A stretch of DNA of 64,000 nt from Telmatactis stephensoni (GCA_029948255.1 JALIZF010001524.1:65001-129000), one strand, 5' to 3'. Counted from the stretch's first letter, positions 46,153 to 58,224 are shown. Made by a program: numbers and translations. The notes: generated by a model from the letters alone, not told the origin.

Positions 46153-47204
46153 TAATATGCTTTGGGTTCCAACAGTGTCAAAATATTTCAAATTCAAAGA
46201 GTTTTCAAACACATTCTTACATAAAGAGGTCCAGTTCACGCCATGGCATCTTTCCGTTTATCACAGTTAGGCAAACGTACAGCGCTTCACTGTGTCGAAG
46301 TGTTCTTGGTTGACAACAGTTTTCTGGAAATATCAATTTTCCACTTTAACAGCCTGTATCTTTTTGTACTGCAAAGGCCTATCAGTTTTGTACTTGAATG
46401 GGGTCCCACAGTTATTTTTCGTTATAGAGCACCATCATGTCCAACTTGATGAGTGAAGTTGCGTGTAATTAGCGAAGTGAAATACCCTTTTTCCACGTTT
46501 TTCTTCTTGAAATCTTAACAGTTTGGCGATAAGAGACAAAATTTATATTTGAAATACTCTTTAAAGGTTCGCTGATTATATTTAAGGAATATAAAACGCG
46601 TGCTCATGTCTCTGTACTTGTGATATAAACACGATGGAAGTGTAGAGCAAGAGAAAAGCAAGCTTGAGAACGTAGCCGAGTGTTTCTCTTGCTTTTCGGG
46701 TGCTCTACATCTTCTAGAGTGTTCATATCACAGTACAGAGACATAAGCGATCATTTTATATTGCTTTTATAAAATATTTTTGACATTTTTTGAGCGAGTC
46801 ATGTCTCTGTCCTCTGATATAAACATGGAAGCCAGCCAATCAGCGCACGCATTATATCTCAAATATTTTATAAAACATAAATAAAAGCACAAAATGATAA
46901 ACTTTATGACACAGAACAAAAGCTCCCTTTCAAAGTTTGCTTATGTATTCCAAGTTAGCCAATCAGAACACTCCTACCCATTCCCCCAAACATTTGCCAC
47001 AGACCGGTCCAACTACGAAGTTATGCCGGAGTTGTAAGTGGCAGCAGCTGGGAATTTTGTCTGCCCATGCATTAGCCGGCTAGCACTAATCCCCGAGCGG
47101 GCTTCCTGTGTTACGCGCGAAACTTGAGTATATAAACAAAGATGGCGGCTTGTTCACTGAAAATATTTTTCATCTTTTGTGCGCTTTTTCTGTATGTTGT
47201 TTCG
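46153..47204. other. Non-coding interval with a long hairpin
   Basis: GCTCATGTCTCTGTACTTGT..AGAGCAAGAGAAAAGCAAG near 46600-46665 pairs with CTTGCTTTTCGGGTGCTCTA..GTACAGAGACATAAGC near 46693-46750. A GCCAATCAG-rich stretch follows at 46830-46970. No gene is visible. Confidence 0.5.
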
Positions 47205-48480
47205 AGTACGAAAGTTTTGTTAAAGACAAAATGTGCGGTCTGTCAGCACCAATGCAAAGCTGATCTAAAATCTACAAGAAGCATTTCAAATATGTAAAAT
47301 ATTTGTTTCGGCATCACCTACAATGGATCGTCAAATGACATCTTTCAAATGACATGTTTCTCTTGCCATAGAGCATTGCACGACCACAAGGCAACTGGAA
47401 AAACTTTTTACCATGTGAGTAGCTCAATAAAACAAACATGAATAAACATTTGTTCATTTTTTGTGCCTCGAACAAAAGAATATTTAATGTTTTGCAAACA
47501 TTTTTCGTGACTGCTTTCATTTTCCGAAAATAAAAATCGATATTTTCAGCTTGTTGGTTCCAAAGTCAAAAATGTAGGCAGACCTCCAAAGCACCAGAAA
47601 CGTTTGGAGAAAATAACAGGAGCAGAACAAAAGACAGCTGATACAGGAGATAGAAAACAGACCCTTCCTACTGATGTTCTTGAAGAAATGGAGAAAAAAT
47701 GGAAACAATTTCTGAAAGTAAGATGAAATAAAATGTCAAAATGAAAAATGTCAAAAACATGAAATTTATAATTACATAGCTTTTTTATTTTGTTTTTGAT
47801 AGGATGTAACCTTAAGGCAGAACTGGAAAAAATAAAAATGAAAATACATGAAGAATTTCTTGCAAAGAAAAAAAAAGCCAAATATACAGCCCAGATGAAT
47901 TTATAACTTTTTGTGAGAGTGCAGGTGCACACAATTTATTCAACACAATATTGGATGCTATCACAAGTGATAGATATTCTGAAGAACGAAACTTGATGAA
48001 CAGAAAAAGAGCAGTTTCAATTATTTACAAAATGTGTTATTGCCTTAGTCAACGGTGCAATGTTTTACAAGTTGACCATGCTCTGTTCCTCAAGTCAAGC
48101 CATTTAAATCAAGAAGGACTTGAAACTCAATTTTGTCTTGGTAACACATTGCAGAAAAACATTAGACAATGTCATAAATGCTTTGGCAACAAATCACTTT
48201 AAGAGCCTTGAAAAAAAAATGTTTCTGGAGCAATTAAGAATGAATGGCTTCTGGTTCTTATAATTGATGATTATACAACCATTCATACTAACAGACAACC
48301 AACCCAGGAAAAAGCATCAACATGTATCAGCATGTGCACTATTGTTGTCAAAGCATTTAAAACACAAAAAGCTCTCAAACTACCAAGAAATATACATCAA
48401 ATGCACGACCCAGCTGGGATCAACATTCCTTCTTGTATTAGTGATATAACATCTCCACAGTCTATGTTCAACCTAGTGTA
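47205..48480 (+). pseudogene. Coral-type transposon protein relic, several exons
   Basis: The order is: KTKCAVCQHQCKADLKSTRS; exon about 47302-47412 with GSSNDIFQMTCFSCHRALHD; exon about 47549-47716 with GSKVKNVGRPPKHQKRLEKI and a GTAAGA donor; then after a TAG acceptor the large exon. That exon (about 47900-48480) has FITFCESAGAHNLFNTILDA, CYCLSQRCNVLQVDHALFLK, and after shifts NEWLLVLIIDDYTTIHTNR. I recognise this as a repeated cnidarian protein family; the IDDYT segment may be part of a catalytic core, but that is not established. Frame breaks at 48200 and 48260 mark it as dead. Confidence 0.5.
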
Positions 48481-48539
48481 CACTTATACCTAATACACTT
48501 ATACCTAATACACTTATATCTAATACTCTGGGTAAACCA

Positions 48540-48756
48540 CTCACGCACATTATCAACACTAGTTTGAAGAGTCACACTTTTCCCTCAGCATGGAAGATTG
48601 GCAGAGTCCAAGGTTGAAATGCCTGCCTCATTCGATTATGTCCGCCCAATTATTATCCTCCCTGTACTTTCCAAGGTACTTAAAAGGATTGTGCTACACC
48701 AGCTACTTGAATTTATTGACAAAGTCAAATTGCTGGGAGACTGTATAGTCCAGGAG
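48540..48756 (+). pseudogene. LINE reverse transcriptase N-terminal scrap
   Basis: With one shift it reads HIINTSLKSHTFPSAWKIGR and then FDYVRPIIILPVLSKVLKRI and LHQLLEFIDKVKLL. This is the RT fingers segment (RPI.ILPVLSK..E+) upstream of the catalytic boxes. It breaks off at a MITE-like repeat at 48757. Confidence 0.75.
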
Positions 48757-48910
48757 CCAGTTGTACGAAAGCTGATTAACTTAAATCCAGGATTAGTGGT
48801 AACCTAGGATTAAATTGGCTAATCAAGGATTAGTTAATCCTAGGTTAAAAATGCGTTGTTCAAAAGGGAATTTAACCCTGGATTAGCTAACCCAGGATTA
48901 TCTTCGCAAA
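48757..48910. repeat. MITE-like sequence rich in CCTAGGATTA/TAATCCTAGG
   Basis: AGGAGCCAGTTGTACGAAAG followed by repeated inverted GGATTA/TAATCC motifs (GATTAGTTAATCCTAGG). Similar GCCAGTTGTTC starts occur in Harbinger-type MITEs. It could be the left end of the element whose Myb gene starts at 49075. Confidence 0.5.
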
Positions 48911-49074
48911 AACTGGTTTTAACCAGTTTTAGTACGCGTCATACCAGCGTGCGCTCGAGTTGCCGCTCGCTCTTAATTGATTTTTGTTGGCTTTCTTGAG
49001 GAATGTGAAAAATTAAAAAAAAGGAATAAAAATACATAAACCAAAAAACAAAAGCGGACAAGAAAGAACAAAAG

Positions 49075-49457
49075 ATGAAAAGAAAAGCAAACTTTTCAGC
49101 CAATGAAATCAGCATTCTGACAGAGTACGTTGAAAAAAATTTAGAGCTACTACAGTCAAAGCTGACTAACACTTTTACAAACAAGAAAAATGAAACATGG
49201 AAACAAATTGCAGAAGAGATAAATGTCGTTGGCTGTGCCGAAAGAACATGGAAGTGAGAGACAAGTGGAAGAATCTGACTAGCACGGTCAAGAAAGCCTA
49301 CTCGTCTTTCAAGCAAGAAATAAGGAAGACTAGAGGTGGTCCGGCCCCGGAAAAAACATCTGAAGCCAGCGAAAAAATAATTTCGCTGTTGGAAGACAAA
49401 CCAAGTTTTTCAGGCCTTCAGGGCTTCAACTCAGGCAAAAGAAAAAGTTATTTTTAA
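49075..49457 (+). pseudogene. Myb/SANT-like DNA-binding protein, one frameshift
   Basis: The frame from 49075 reads MKRKANFSANEISILTEYVE and KNETWKQIAEEINVVGCAER, then stops at 49255-49257. The other frame continues VRDKWKNLTSTVKKAYSSFK to 49457. Together they form a Myb_DNA-bind_5-like domain (NAIF1/Harbinger type), broken by a shift near 49250. No transposase partner is seen between here and 50000. Confidence 0.7.
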
Positions 49458-50027
49458 TTCATTATGTAATTGAAACCATGTGATTGCTTGGACATGCGTT
49501 GTGGTGTTCATTCCGCCATATTTAAAAAGTTTGTGTTGACATAAAACAAAAAATTTATTATTACCTTAACATTCGCACTTTCATGATGATATAAAGAAGG
49601 AAAATGCTGTCTGGCAATTAACTAAGAGATAAGTGAATCACTTCATTAATTTTTAACATTTTATGCGAGAAAATGTCATTCAAGAGACGAAAACACTGTG
49701 GCTGCCCTAATTTTTGTAAAATGAACGAACAAATGGGTTTCACGTAATGGCCCGTTCCAGCTATAATATATGCGTGCAGGGAATCATGGGAACTGTGGTA
49801 GCAACAATCCAAGATGGCGGATCACTAGGGTAAACAAAGTTGTTGCAATTACTAGTATCGTCCAAAAAACTGAAAAAAATACCAAAAAATATACAAAACA
49901 AAACAAAACAAAAAACCAAAAAATACAAAGAAATGGATGAAAGCGAAAATGGAAGTCCTGTAAAATGCCTTATTTCTCCGAAAATAGAAGGACAAACAAA
50001 ATGACGTCGCAGTGGTGGGACTTCCTG

Positions 50028-50776
50028 CTGTGTACCAATGTGCTCAAACAACACGAAAAGAAACCCACATTTGTCCTTTCATAAGTTTCCTAAAGAAAAG
50101 AAACTCCGTTCAGCTTGGGTCCATTTTATTGGAAGAAAAGGATTTTATACCAAATGAGTATCACAGAGTGTGTTCCGACCATTTTCCAGATGGGAAGAAA
50201 AGTTACTTAAGCAGTATACCCACAGAAACACCTAACTTGATAAAACCAACCAAGAGCAAACCCAGATCAACTTCTAAGTGCTGTAATAGAATTGCCTTCA
50301 CCGATGTGACAAATATAAGTAACACAAACAACAGTGACGAGTTCAACAATGAAGAGAGCAGTATTGATTGTGAAACGGAAACTCCTGATGAGATAATAAA
50401 ACGTTTGCAAAATGAGATCGATCGCCTAAGAGAAGAAAACGAAAAGGAGGTGTGTGCCTTGAAGAGTGAAGTAAACAAGGTCAAATTTTGTCTTGAAAGG
50501 TTTAAGAACAGTGACACAGACTTTGAATTCTACACAGGTTTTCAAAATTACTCAAAGTTTAAGTTTTTTATGGATTTTCTTTCACCGGCGTGTCACAAAT
50601 TGCGTTATGCTGGGTCAAATAATGTTGAACTTCTGTCAAAAGAACAACAGAAGCGTGGGAGAAAATGATCTCTGAGTGTGGACAAGGAGTTATTTATGAT
50701 TCTTTCTCGTCTTCGATGTGGGTTACTAGAGAGAGATCTTGCTAACCGATATAATATATCAGTGTCACAAGTCAGT
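50028..50776 (+). pseudogene. THAP-domain transposase relic (ISL2EU-like), cut off at 50776
   Basis: The THAP zinc finger starts CCVPMCSNNTKRNPHLSFHK and FPKEKKLRSAW, then a one-base shift near 50140 leads to NEYHRVCSDHFPDGKKSY. A Ser/Asn-rich linker and a coiled coil (IIKRLQNEIDRLREENEKEV) follow, then FYTGFQNYSKFKFFMDFL and KRGRK, a TGA at 50666-50668, and SVDKELFMILSRLRCGLLER with LANRYNISVSQVSK. This is the HTH region that precedes the DDE domain in ISL2EU-type transposases. The DDE part is absent because unrelated sequence begins at about 50777. The TGA probably replaced CGA (Arg). Confidence 0.75.
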
Positions 50777-50961
50777 AAAGGCCCAGTAAAACGAGTAGCC
50801 TGTGTACAGCCGTTTCCCACCCCTCCCCCCTCTACGGGGAAAAACGGGGAGGGAACGTCTGTGAAACGGCGTTCTTAATCGTGTTCCATAATAAATTTGC
50901 ATATATAATTTCACGCATGCGCTAACGGCCCCATGGACCTCTGCGTCAAGGAAAAAACAAG

Positions 50962-52824
50962 ATGGCGGACTACAATGAAGCTTTATGTGAAATTTTCAAG
51001 ATTCCATGCTTGTTTTCCGAACAAACAGACGCTTTGAAGACTGTACTTTCAAAGAAGAGCGTGTATGCTAGTTTACCAACTGGTTATGGTAAATCTATGA
51101 TATTCTATGCCATTCCATTGGCTTTCGACTTAATTCACAATCAGCCTCGAGGAACGTCCACAATCATAATCATTTCACCTTTGCAGAGTCTGATGGAAGA
51201 CCAGGTATCGTATTTAAATTCTTTAAAACTACCAGCAGTAGCCTTGCATGAAGATTTGACAGACGATACTCTCCAGAGAGTTGAAAGTGGAGAGTTTATG
51301 TACGTGTTTTCATCGCCTGAAAAAATGTTGAGCACAACTAGATGGAGAAGAGTATTAGCCAACAATAGTTTTAGAAAGTCCTTGGTAGCTGTTGTCGTCG
51401 ATGAAGCCCACTGTATTAGTCAGTGGGGCCTGCCGGGTTCAAATCAAGCTTCATCAATTCCTTTTTGCCAGTGGTATGGAAATCTTGGTGAACTAAGTTC
51501 CCTCATACCTGACGAAGTTCCATCTGTGGTACTTACTGCCACCGCTTCAAAATCAATGAAGAAAGACATTTTCAAGACATTAAATCTAAGAAAATCAACT
51601 TATTCTTTAGAGCGAAATCCCGAAAAATCGAATATTTGTTACTCTGTGAAGTACTTGGACAAAAATGTGCCATTGGCTTGCTTATTTAGCTCATTAATCG
51701 AGGATGTGAGGGAAAATAAATCATCTTGTGACAGGACGATGATTTTCTGTCAAACACGAAAACAGTGTGCTTTGATATACAGTATGTTCAGAGACAGCCT
51801 TGGAAAACATTTTTTTCTCAATGAAAATCAGAAACCGACAGAAAGGTTGGTTGAGATGTACCATGCAGGCACACCATCCTCAGTCAAGAGCCATATCATG
51901 GAAAATATCAACAAACCTGAAGGTCATATCAGAATTTTAGCCTGTACTATAGCTTTTGGAATGGGAGTAAACATTCAAGGAGTTCATTGTATCATTCACT
52001 TTGGCACTTCTAAAAACACTGAATCATATGTACAGGAGTGTGGAAGAGCAGGGAGAGATGGGAAGTCTAGTACTTGCCTGTTGCTGCATAATGGTCTGAT
52101 GGCAGCTCGTTGTGAGGATGACATAAAGGAATATTTGGAAAATGATAATTCACGTAGAAGAACACAAATATTTCAACATTTTCCTGGTAAATTGAAAACT
52201 ATTGCAAAGGGACATAGCTGTTGTGATGTCTGCACAAAAAGTTGCACTTGTGGAAATCCTACATGTTCTACTGAAGTACCTGTGAATGTGCAAGGATCAG
52301 AAACTGGCAGTGTTAGTTGTTATGATTCAGTAAGATCAGTAAATGATGAGGAAAAGGAAATTCTAAGAAGGGCTCTAGAGATTTACAAGAAGAAGTGGGT
52401 TACCTCTGTTTCACAAGGAGCTGTTGTGTTACCAAGCATAATGTTTGAGTTTTCTTCATTTCAAGTTAAACAAGCAGTAGAGAATTGTTCAAGAATTAAA
52501 ACTTTAGAGCATGTTGAGCACTTTGTTGAAGTTTGGAGGAAAGAACATGGTATTGCTATTCTTAAAGCTGTAAATGATGTGTTTAAAGACATTGATGAGA
52601 ATGAAATTGTTGACAGCATGTATGAATCAGATGAAATGGATGATGAACTAGAAGATTGGATGGAGGTGAGAGATGATTCAGAACTCAATTTTGTCTCTGA
52701 TAGTGTTCTTATGAACATGGATTTTGAATTAAGTGAAGTAGATAAATCTGGAGGGGACAATATTAGTGCCAATAGCCTGATCCAAAACCTGTTAGGGACC
52801 TCACATGGTGAGAGTACAAACTAG
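50962..52824 (+). CDS. RecQ-like DNA helicase, intact 620-residue frame
   Basis: A superfamily 2 helicase of the RecQ type. The Walker A motif TGYGKS lies at residues 40-45, DEAHCISQWG at 147-156, the TATA-type motif III at 192-195 and QECGRAGRDG (motif VI) at 358-367. The helicase core starts only 15 residues after the first Met, so there is no N-terminal extension. A Cys-rich cluster (CCDVCTKSCTCGNPTC, about 418-435) may correspond to the RecQ zinc-binding region. An acidic C-terminus (ESDEMDDELEDWMEV) follows. The single-exon frame has no lesion. It is preceded by CAAGATGGCGGAC, and it faces the DUF6589-like gene on the other strand. I infer that it belongs to a mobile element and not to the host RecQ set because of its compact form and setting. 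Confidence 0.85.
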   Translation: MADYNEALCEIFKIPCLFSEQTDALKTVLSKKSVYASLPTGYGKSMIFYAIPLAFDLIHNQPRGTSTIIIISPLQSLMEDQVSYLNSLKLPAVALHEDLTDDTLQRVESGEFMYVFSSPEKMLSTTRWRRVLANNSFRKSLVAVVVDEAHCISQWGLPGSNQASSIPFCQWYGNLGELSSLIPDEVPSVVLTATASKSMKKDIFKTLNLRKSTYSLERNPEKSNICYSVKYLDKNVPLACLFSSLIEDVRENKSSCDRTMIFCQTRKQCALIYSMFRDSLGKHFFLNENQKPTERLVEMYHAGTPSSVKSHIMENINKPEGHIRILACTIAFGMGVNIQGVHCIIHFGTSKNTESYVQECGRAGRDGKSSTCLLLHNGLMAARCEDDIKEYLENDNSRRRTQIFQHFPGKLKTIAKGHSCCDVCTKSCTCGNPTCSTEVPVNVQGSETGSVSCYDSVRSVNDEEKEILRRALEIYKKKWVTSVSQGAVVLPSIMFEFSSFQVKQAVENCSRIKTLEHVEHFVEVWRKEHGIAILKAVNDVFKDIDENEIVDSMYESDEMDDELEDWMEVRDDSELNFVSDSVLMNMDFELSEVDKSGGDNISANSLIQNLLGTSHGESTN

Positions 52825-53546
52825 TGTTTCAATTTAATTGTAATCAATGACAGCAACTGTTCATTTATTCCAGGAATTTACAATAAAATGGAATACATTT
52901 GAAATAACTTTTCATATTTTCATAGAACCTAAAAATCATTTGTTCAAATGGCTGTCAAGATATCAGGATACTATAATGTAATACAACTTAAATCTAAATG
53001 TGTACAGTGCTGGCATTTAAAGCAAAACTATGATTAAATCATTCAAAATTTGATTGAACTGAAACAATCTCAAAAAGCAATACAATGTTATAAGTTTATC
53101 TGTTTTCTCAAAATTCTGATGAGAAGTGTTGGATTTGTGTAAATATTATTTTAAAGGTGACACTAAGAACAAAATTTTAAGTTTCTGTCAATAAAAATAG
53201 TCAAATAGCAACAAAACAGTATGTAATTAGCCTGTATAAAGCCATTTCATGGCTCCCCTCCCCTCCCCTATGGGGCAAAACAGGGTAATAGGTGATTTGC
53301 TTGATGGGGTCATCTGACTACAACTACCAGAATGCTTTGCCTATCTTCTTTTGTAAAGTAATTAGTGCCAATAATGTTCTACTGTTTTCAAGAGGGACTA
53401 AAATTTGAATAAGAAACACAATTTGTAAAGCATTCATCCTGTTAGTTGTAGTAAAATGACATCATCATGCAAATTGGCTAAAATGATATCTTTGCATGAG
53501 TTAATTGTACATGTAGGAGTCATAATTTGTCAGTGTTAAATATATT
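52825..53546. other. Intergenic sequence between two convergent genes
   Basis: No gene lies in 720 bp. A segment AGCCTGTATAAAGCC..CTCCCCTCCCC near 53229-53275 resembles, in the same orientation, AGCCTGTGTACAGCC..CCCCTCCCCCC at 50798-50832. This may be a repeat shared by the element's ends. Confidence 0.5.
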
Positions 53547-54849
53547 TCAACGTGCTTTCTTTGCAAGTAAAATGTTCTTTTTATGCTTATTTATCCATCT
53601 AAACATGTCTTGCATGTCCAGGTTCTCCAGTAGACTAGTCTTAAAGTTACCATAGTAGTTGTAAGCACGACCTGGACTCCACACAAATGCTTTCTGAGAT
53701 ACAAGTTCTGCAACAATTTTCTGCAAATCTTGGAGAGCAGATGTCTTGACATGCTTTCCAGAACGCTTTGCCAATGAGATTTCCTTGTCGAAATTTTCCA
53801 GAACCACTTTAGTAACATTCACTGCTCTGCAGTAACGGTCAATAGACTTCGGGTTGTTAGCATTAGGACCAAGTTTTTTAACCACTTCTTTTAAGAGGCG
53901 ATTATGAAATTCCAGGCTGAGATCTAACGGGATATTGTTCCCGTATCCAGGCTTTGAACATGCAGATCTGTTCCACACAAGCCTGTGTGCTTCTCTGGGT
54001 GAAAGCAATGCATTTACTTGGAATACAAGATTTAAAGCTTCAAGTGCATATTTTGTACTTCCTGGATCATTTCTCAGGTAGGGGAGTTGAAATTTCCAAC
54101 ATCGCACAACACGCTTGCCATCACCTTCTTTAATTGCATCCAAGAAGTTCATGATAATCATAGAATATTCTAGAAAAGAGCATTGGTAATTATAGATGTC
54201 ATCCTTCTCATCTGGTTCTTTCTTTTTCATTGCTGGTATTGTGCTTGAAAATGTTGTTTCTGAAGCATCTGTCACTGGTGGGTTATGTGCAGCTTCATGG
54301 GTTTTCTTAGTTTTGCCATTATGTGCAAATGTCTTTCAGCAACCAGGAAATCTACACATAAATCTCCCATCTTCTGTTTGGTCTTGCTGTCTTACAGTCT
54401 CAATTTCCTCTACTGTCAAAACTTTGTTCAACAGGGTGTCAATCTTGTCTTTCTGGAGCACAAATTTATCAACAACTTGTGAAGCTATGTTCCTCAAAAG
54501 TTCTTTTTGCCGAGGTACAGAGTATTCTCTTGATTCTCTTGGTAGAATGCTTTCAGGTGGGATAGCATTTAAGTTGTCAATTCCAAGTATTTGCATTGCT
54601 GCTGCGATAATTCTGGCTTTGACTTCTAGAACAAAAAATTGTCTGCAGGGATTGACTGCAGAGTCTACATCAGCCTTGACATTACGTCTGTTTATTAGGT
54701 TTCTATCACTGTACAATGTACACTTGTCTGCAGATGATGCACCACTGAAAAAATTCTGGAAAAGAACCTAGTGATAAAAAGGAAAGTTTGTACTTGATAC
54801 TGACAAAAATGACAAACACTTATAAATCTTGAACATTTCACTCTTAATC

Positions 54850-55553
54850 CTGGTTTTCACTACAACACAAGCATAAGATTGTCTGTTTTCACTAGCATAA
54901 TGTGAATGCAAGCACAAGGATCGAAATATTGATATCTTGTGCTTATGCTTGTGCTTATATGAAGCTAGTCCAGTCCCAGACTCTCTTTCTTGCCGCTCCA
55001 GGACTCATGGAGAAAGAGAGTCCAGTATAACTTGCATGCGCATGTCAGTTTAGTGACCACGCGATCACCACATTCATGTGGTGATCGCGTGGTTACAAAT
55101 CCTAAAGTCATCTAATGATTCAAGATGGCTGAAGAAGAAAGTGTTTTGTATACACGATATCAGTCTCATTTCGGAAAGCCATTTGTTGATTCAGTGAGCT
55201 ATGCACTTGGAAAAACCAACTATAATCTTTTACCAAAGTTTGAGCAGTTACAGGCCATTTACGGATGGACAGTTGTGAAAGACGTATTTGTGAATTTTTC
55301 GATACGCATCACTACCACTGCTACCAAACACTGACATTTGCATATTGCAAGCTCGCAAAATACTAATTAATTAATTGATTGGCTCATTTTGCACATGCGC
55401 ATGCAAGTTATACTGGACTCTCTTTCTCCGCGAGTCCTAGAGCGGCACGAAAGAGAGTCTGGGACTGGACTAATATGAAGCATGAGCATTTACATAATGC
55501 TAATGAAAACAAAACACTCTTATGCTTGTGCTTGTGTCACATGTGAAAACATG
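54850..55553. mobile_element. MITE with CTGGTTTTCACTA.. ends, itself split by a 507-bp element
   Basis: CCTGGTTTTCACTACAACAC with AAGCATAAG on the left is mirrored by CTTATGCTTGTGCTTGTGTC with ATGTGAAAACATGC on the right. Taking out 54966-55472 leaves a compact palindromic element of about 190 bp. The CTGGTTTTCACT start resembles the MITE at 9770-9938. Outer boundaries are approximate. Confidence 0.6.
54966..55472. mobile_element. 507-bp element with about 79-bp inverted repeats and 9-bp duplication
   Basis: The ends TAGTCCAGTCCCAGACTCTC and complement are matched for about 79 bp. ATATGAAGC flanks both sides (54957-54965 and 55473-55481). A nine-base duplication fits Mutator-like elements. 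The interior carries a 69-codon frame (55125-55334) starting MAEEESVLYTRYQSHFGKPF with LPKFEQLQAIYGWTVVKDVF. This resembles the segment just upstream of Walker A in RecQ-type helicases (F.EQ.qAi..l..kDVfv). The Walker A itself is missing, so this looks like a captured or remnant first exon. Confidence 0.8.
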
Positions 55554-55835
55554 CTTGAGGACCTGATTATATGAATCATCTGAGGTCCCAGTTAAACAGG
55601 CTGACGTTTTTGTTGTTTCTATTCCCTTGGGGCCACAAAACAAAAAGAAGTCAGCCCACTTAACCAGGCCTGCCCGGTTCATATAATAGAGACCTTAAGC
55701 AGCACGACGTGGAGTGACGACGACGACGGGAAACTTGAGGGAAACTGGGGCGAGGACGCCGTACAACAGTATCGAAATTGAAACCTTAAGCAAAACAACG
55801 ACGTCGTCTCACTTGTAAATTTTATTGCTGTGTAT

Positions 55836-56889
55836 ATGGCGAGCTTTAAACAACCAAGGGATGCACTCCATCTGGCTTATGATGATGCACAACATGCACA
55901 CAGAATAATCCAGTGGAATAATACTCTTTTGAACCCTCGAAAACTTGAGCAGTACGCAGATTCAATTTCAAGCAAGGGTGCAGCGCTAGATAATTGTTTC
56001 GGTTTTATCGATGGCACCGTTAGACCAATATGTAGGCCAAATGAAAACCAGAGAATTGTCTACAATGGCCATAAGCGTGTTCATGCGCTAAAGTTCCAGT
56101 CAGTGACTGTGCCTTCAGGAATGATAGCACAAATTTTTGGTCCAGTTGGTAAGTTTTGAAGTAGCTAAAATATTCTATTTGTCTATAAAACTGATAAAAT
56201 TAGTATTGCCTAAAAATGAGATATTTATTCCAATGAAAATTAAAATGCTAGTTGTATAAAATTAATAGAGTACAAATACTAAAGGTGTTTAACATAAATA
56301 ACACTAAACACTGCTATTTTATGCTAATTCTATTGTCTTCTTTTGTTTGATTAGCATGATTTACTGGTAAATTGTAATAAGTTTTGAACACTTTTAGTGT
56401 TTGTACTCTAGTTGAGCTTTAAAATGTGATGACTGGGTACCAACTTAGTTTTTTTCTCTATGTCCTGATTTACTAGAGGGAAAGAGACATGACGCTGGGA
56501 TGTTAGCCGATTCTGGGCTATTGAACCAACTACAGAACCATGCCTTCTCTACAGCTAACCAGCCCATGTGTCTATATGGCGATCCAGCATACCCCCTCCG
56601 TATACACTTGCAAGCACCATACAAGAATGCAGTGCTGACTCCACAACAACAAGCTTTCAATACATCTATGAGTTCTGTGAGACAGTCAGTAGAATGGCTC
56701 TTTAAAGATATAGTTGAAAGTTTTAAATTTCTGGACTTTAAGAAAAACTTAAAGATACAACTGAGTTCAGTAGGCAAATACTATGTTATATGTGCTATAC
56801 TTCGAAATGCCTTAACTTGTCTTTACCATAATCAAACCTCTAACTATTTCAATGTAGATCCCCCAACATTGCAAGAATACTTTTTCTAA
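55836..56889 (+). CDS. Harbinger 2 HARBI1-like transposase, N-terminally deleted
   Basis: Two exons, 55836-56148 and 56477-56889, join in phase (GPV|E..GKRHDAGML) into 241 residues. Catalytic motifs are all present: Asp in CFGFIDGTVRPICRP, Asp in LYGDPAYPLRIH, Glu in RQSVEWLFKDI. The start MASFKQPRDALHLAYDD runs straight into AQHAHRIIQWNN. Relatives of this type have a helical N-terminal region of 100 or more residues between those two segments, so about that much seems to be deleted. The DDE core may be complete, but a protein without the N-terminal half is probably inactive alone. No stop or shift remains, and the intron splice sites are good. Confidence 0.8.
56268..56408. mobile_element. 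TA-flanked MITE, copy 1 (141 bp), in the transposase intron
   Basis: GAGTACAAATACTAAAGGTG opens the element and ACACTTTTAGTGTTTGTACTC closes it. TA lies on both sides (56266-56267 and 56409-56410). Same family as 61186-61327. Confidence 0.8.
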
Positions 56890-57087
56890 ATTATTACTTC
56901 ACTGAAATTTGTTTTGACTAGTGATTTTTTGTCTGTGAAAGAAAATAACTATTTAGTTTGTAGATGACAAAGACCAAAAGAAAACAATGAGTATAGAGTT
57001 TACCACAGGCTACAGAAAATCACTCTATTTATTATATGAACAACATATATAGTCAAATAAGTAATGATTGATACAATTATTAAATGC

Positions 57088-57830
57088 CAACAAAATTTAT
57101 TGAAGTGGAAACACTAAAAGTGTGCAAAGTTTTAGAGTGATTGCATTTGAACTGTGAAATTGTAGTAGCAAAATAATGCAAAATAGCTCTATTAAACAAT
57201 GAAAAACAAAGGTTGTTTGTACTATTCAGTACAATTTAGATTTTGTACTTTTTCACGGGTTAAGTGCGATCCATCTACCATATCTATTGCTAGTGCTAAT
57301 AAAGCACAAAAATGGGATGAAGATAAAATAGAACCATTTAGTACTATCTCTTGCATGTTTTGAGTGCAACCAATAGTGGTTTTCATAAACCCATGAAATA
57401 GATACTAAACTAATACACATTAGTAAACCCTAATTCAAATGTTTTCTTTTGTTCTTATTTGACTATTACACATTAACTGCTAGTATTTATTTCACGGGTT
57501 TATGAAAACCACACTAAACCCATGAAATAAAGCAACTAAGTACATAGTAATTGCTGGTACTTACAGTTGATTCCATATTGCAGAGCATGAAAATATGTAG
57601 ATTAGCAGTATTTACATATCATTAAAGTTACACATATTTCACGGGCTTATTGGCTGCCCTTTAGTGTGTAGTACTGAGTGCAAATTCTAAAATTGTGCAA
57701 GACATATCAGAATTTACCAGGAAATATTGCTAATTAAACAAGAGAGATGAATTAGCATTCAAAAAGCAGTATTCAGTGATTTACATATATGTTGCACAGT
57801 TTTAGTGTTTGTACTGTAGTCTAACAGTGG
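57088..57830. repeat. Hairpin-rich block between the Harbinger 2 genes
   Basis: TGGTTTTCATAAACCCATGA (about 57378) pairs with TATTTCACGGGTTTATGAAAACC (about 57490). The outer parts show ACACTAAAAGTGTGCAAAGT (57109) and CACAGTTTTAGTGTTTGTAC (about 57795). The outer pair is a diverged version of the TA MITE ends, so a longer relative may be present. Confidence 0.55.
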
Positions 57831-58224
57831 TCAATATCAGTTTGCTAGAAATGAACAGAATCACCCTTGTTTTGAATAGCTCAGCTGGTGATAAATGTTT
57901 CAGAAGTTAGACCATATACAAGAAAGCACAAATATATATTGTCTTTAATTTTTTGACAAAATTTGAAACTTGTAGAGTATTAAAACATGGATCCATGATA
58001 TAAACACTAAAAGTTTACAACAGAATATTCATTATGTAGTGCTATGGGATTTGAGATGTGCTGGCTTTCACTCAGTTAATACTCTGTTAATACAGTGTTA
58101 AGTGATTTGGAATTTATACAAATATATAAAATGGCTTGAAACATGAAAATGAAACTTGAACTCTTTACAACATTTTAAAATGTCTCTTAACCAATGTCTG
58201 TGAAGGTATAAAACAACAATTATT

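Noticed and set aside
50798..53275. AGCCTGT..CCCCTCCCC segments as terminal inverted repeats of the RecQ element
   Set aside because: The two copies are in the same orientation and only partly similar, so they cannot be terminal inverted repeats. A direct-repeat role remains possible but unproven.
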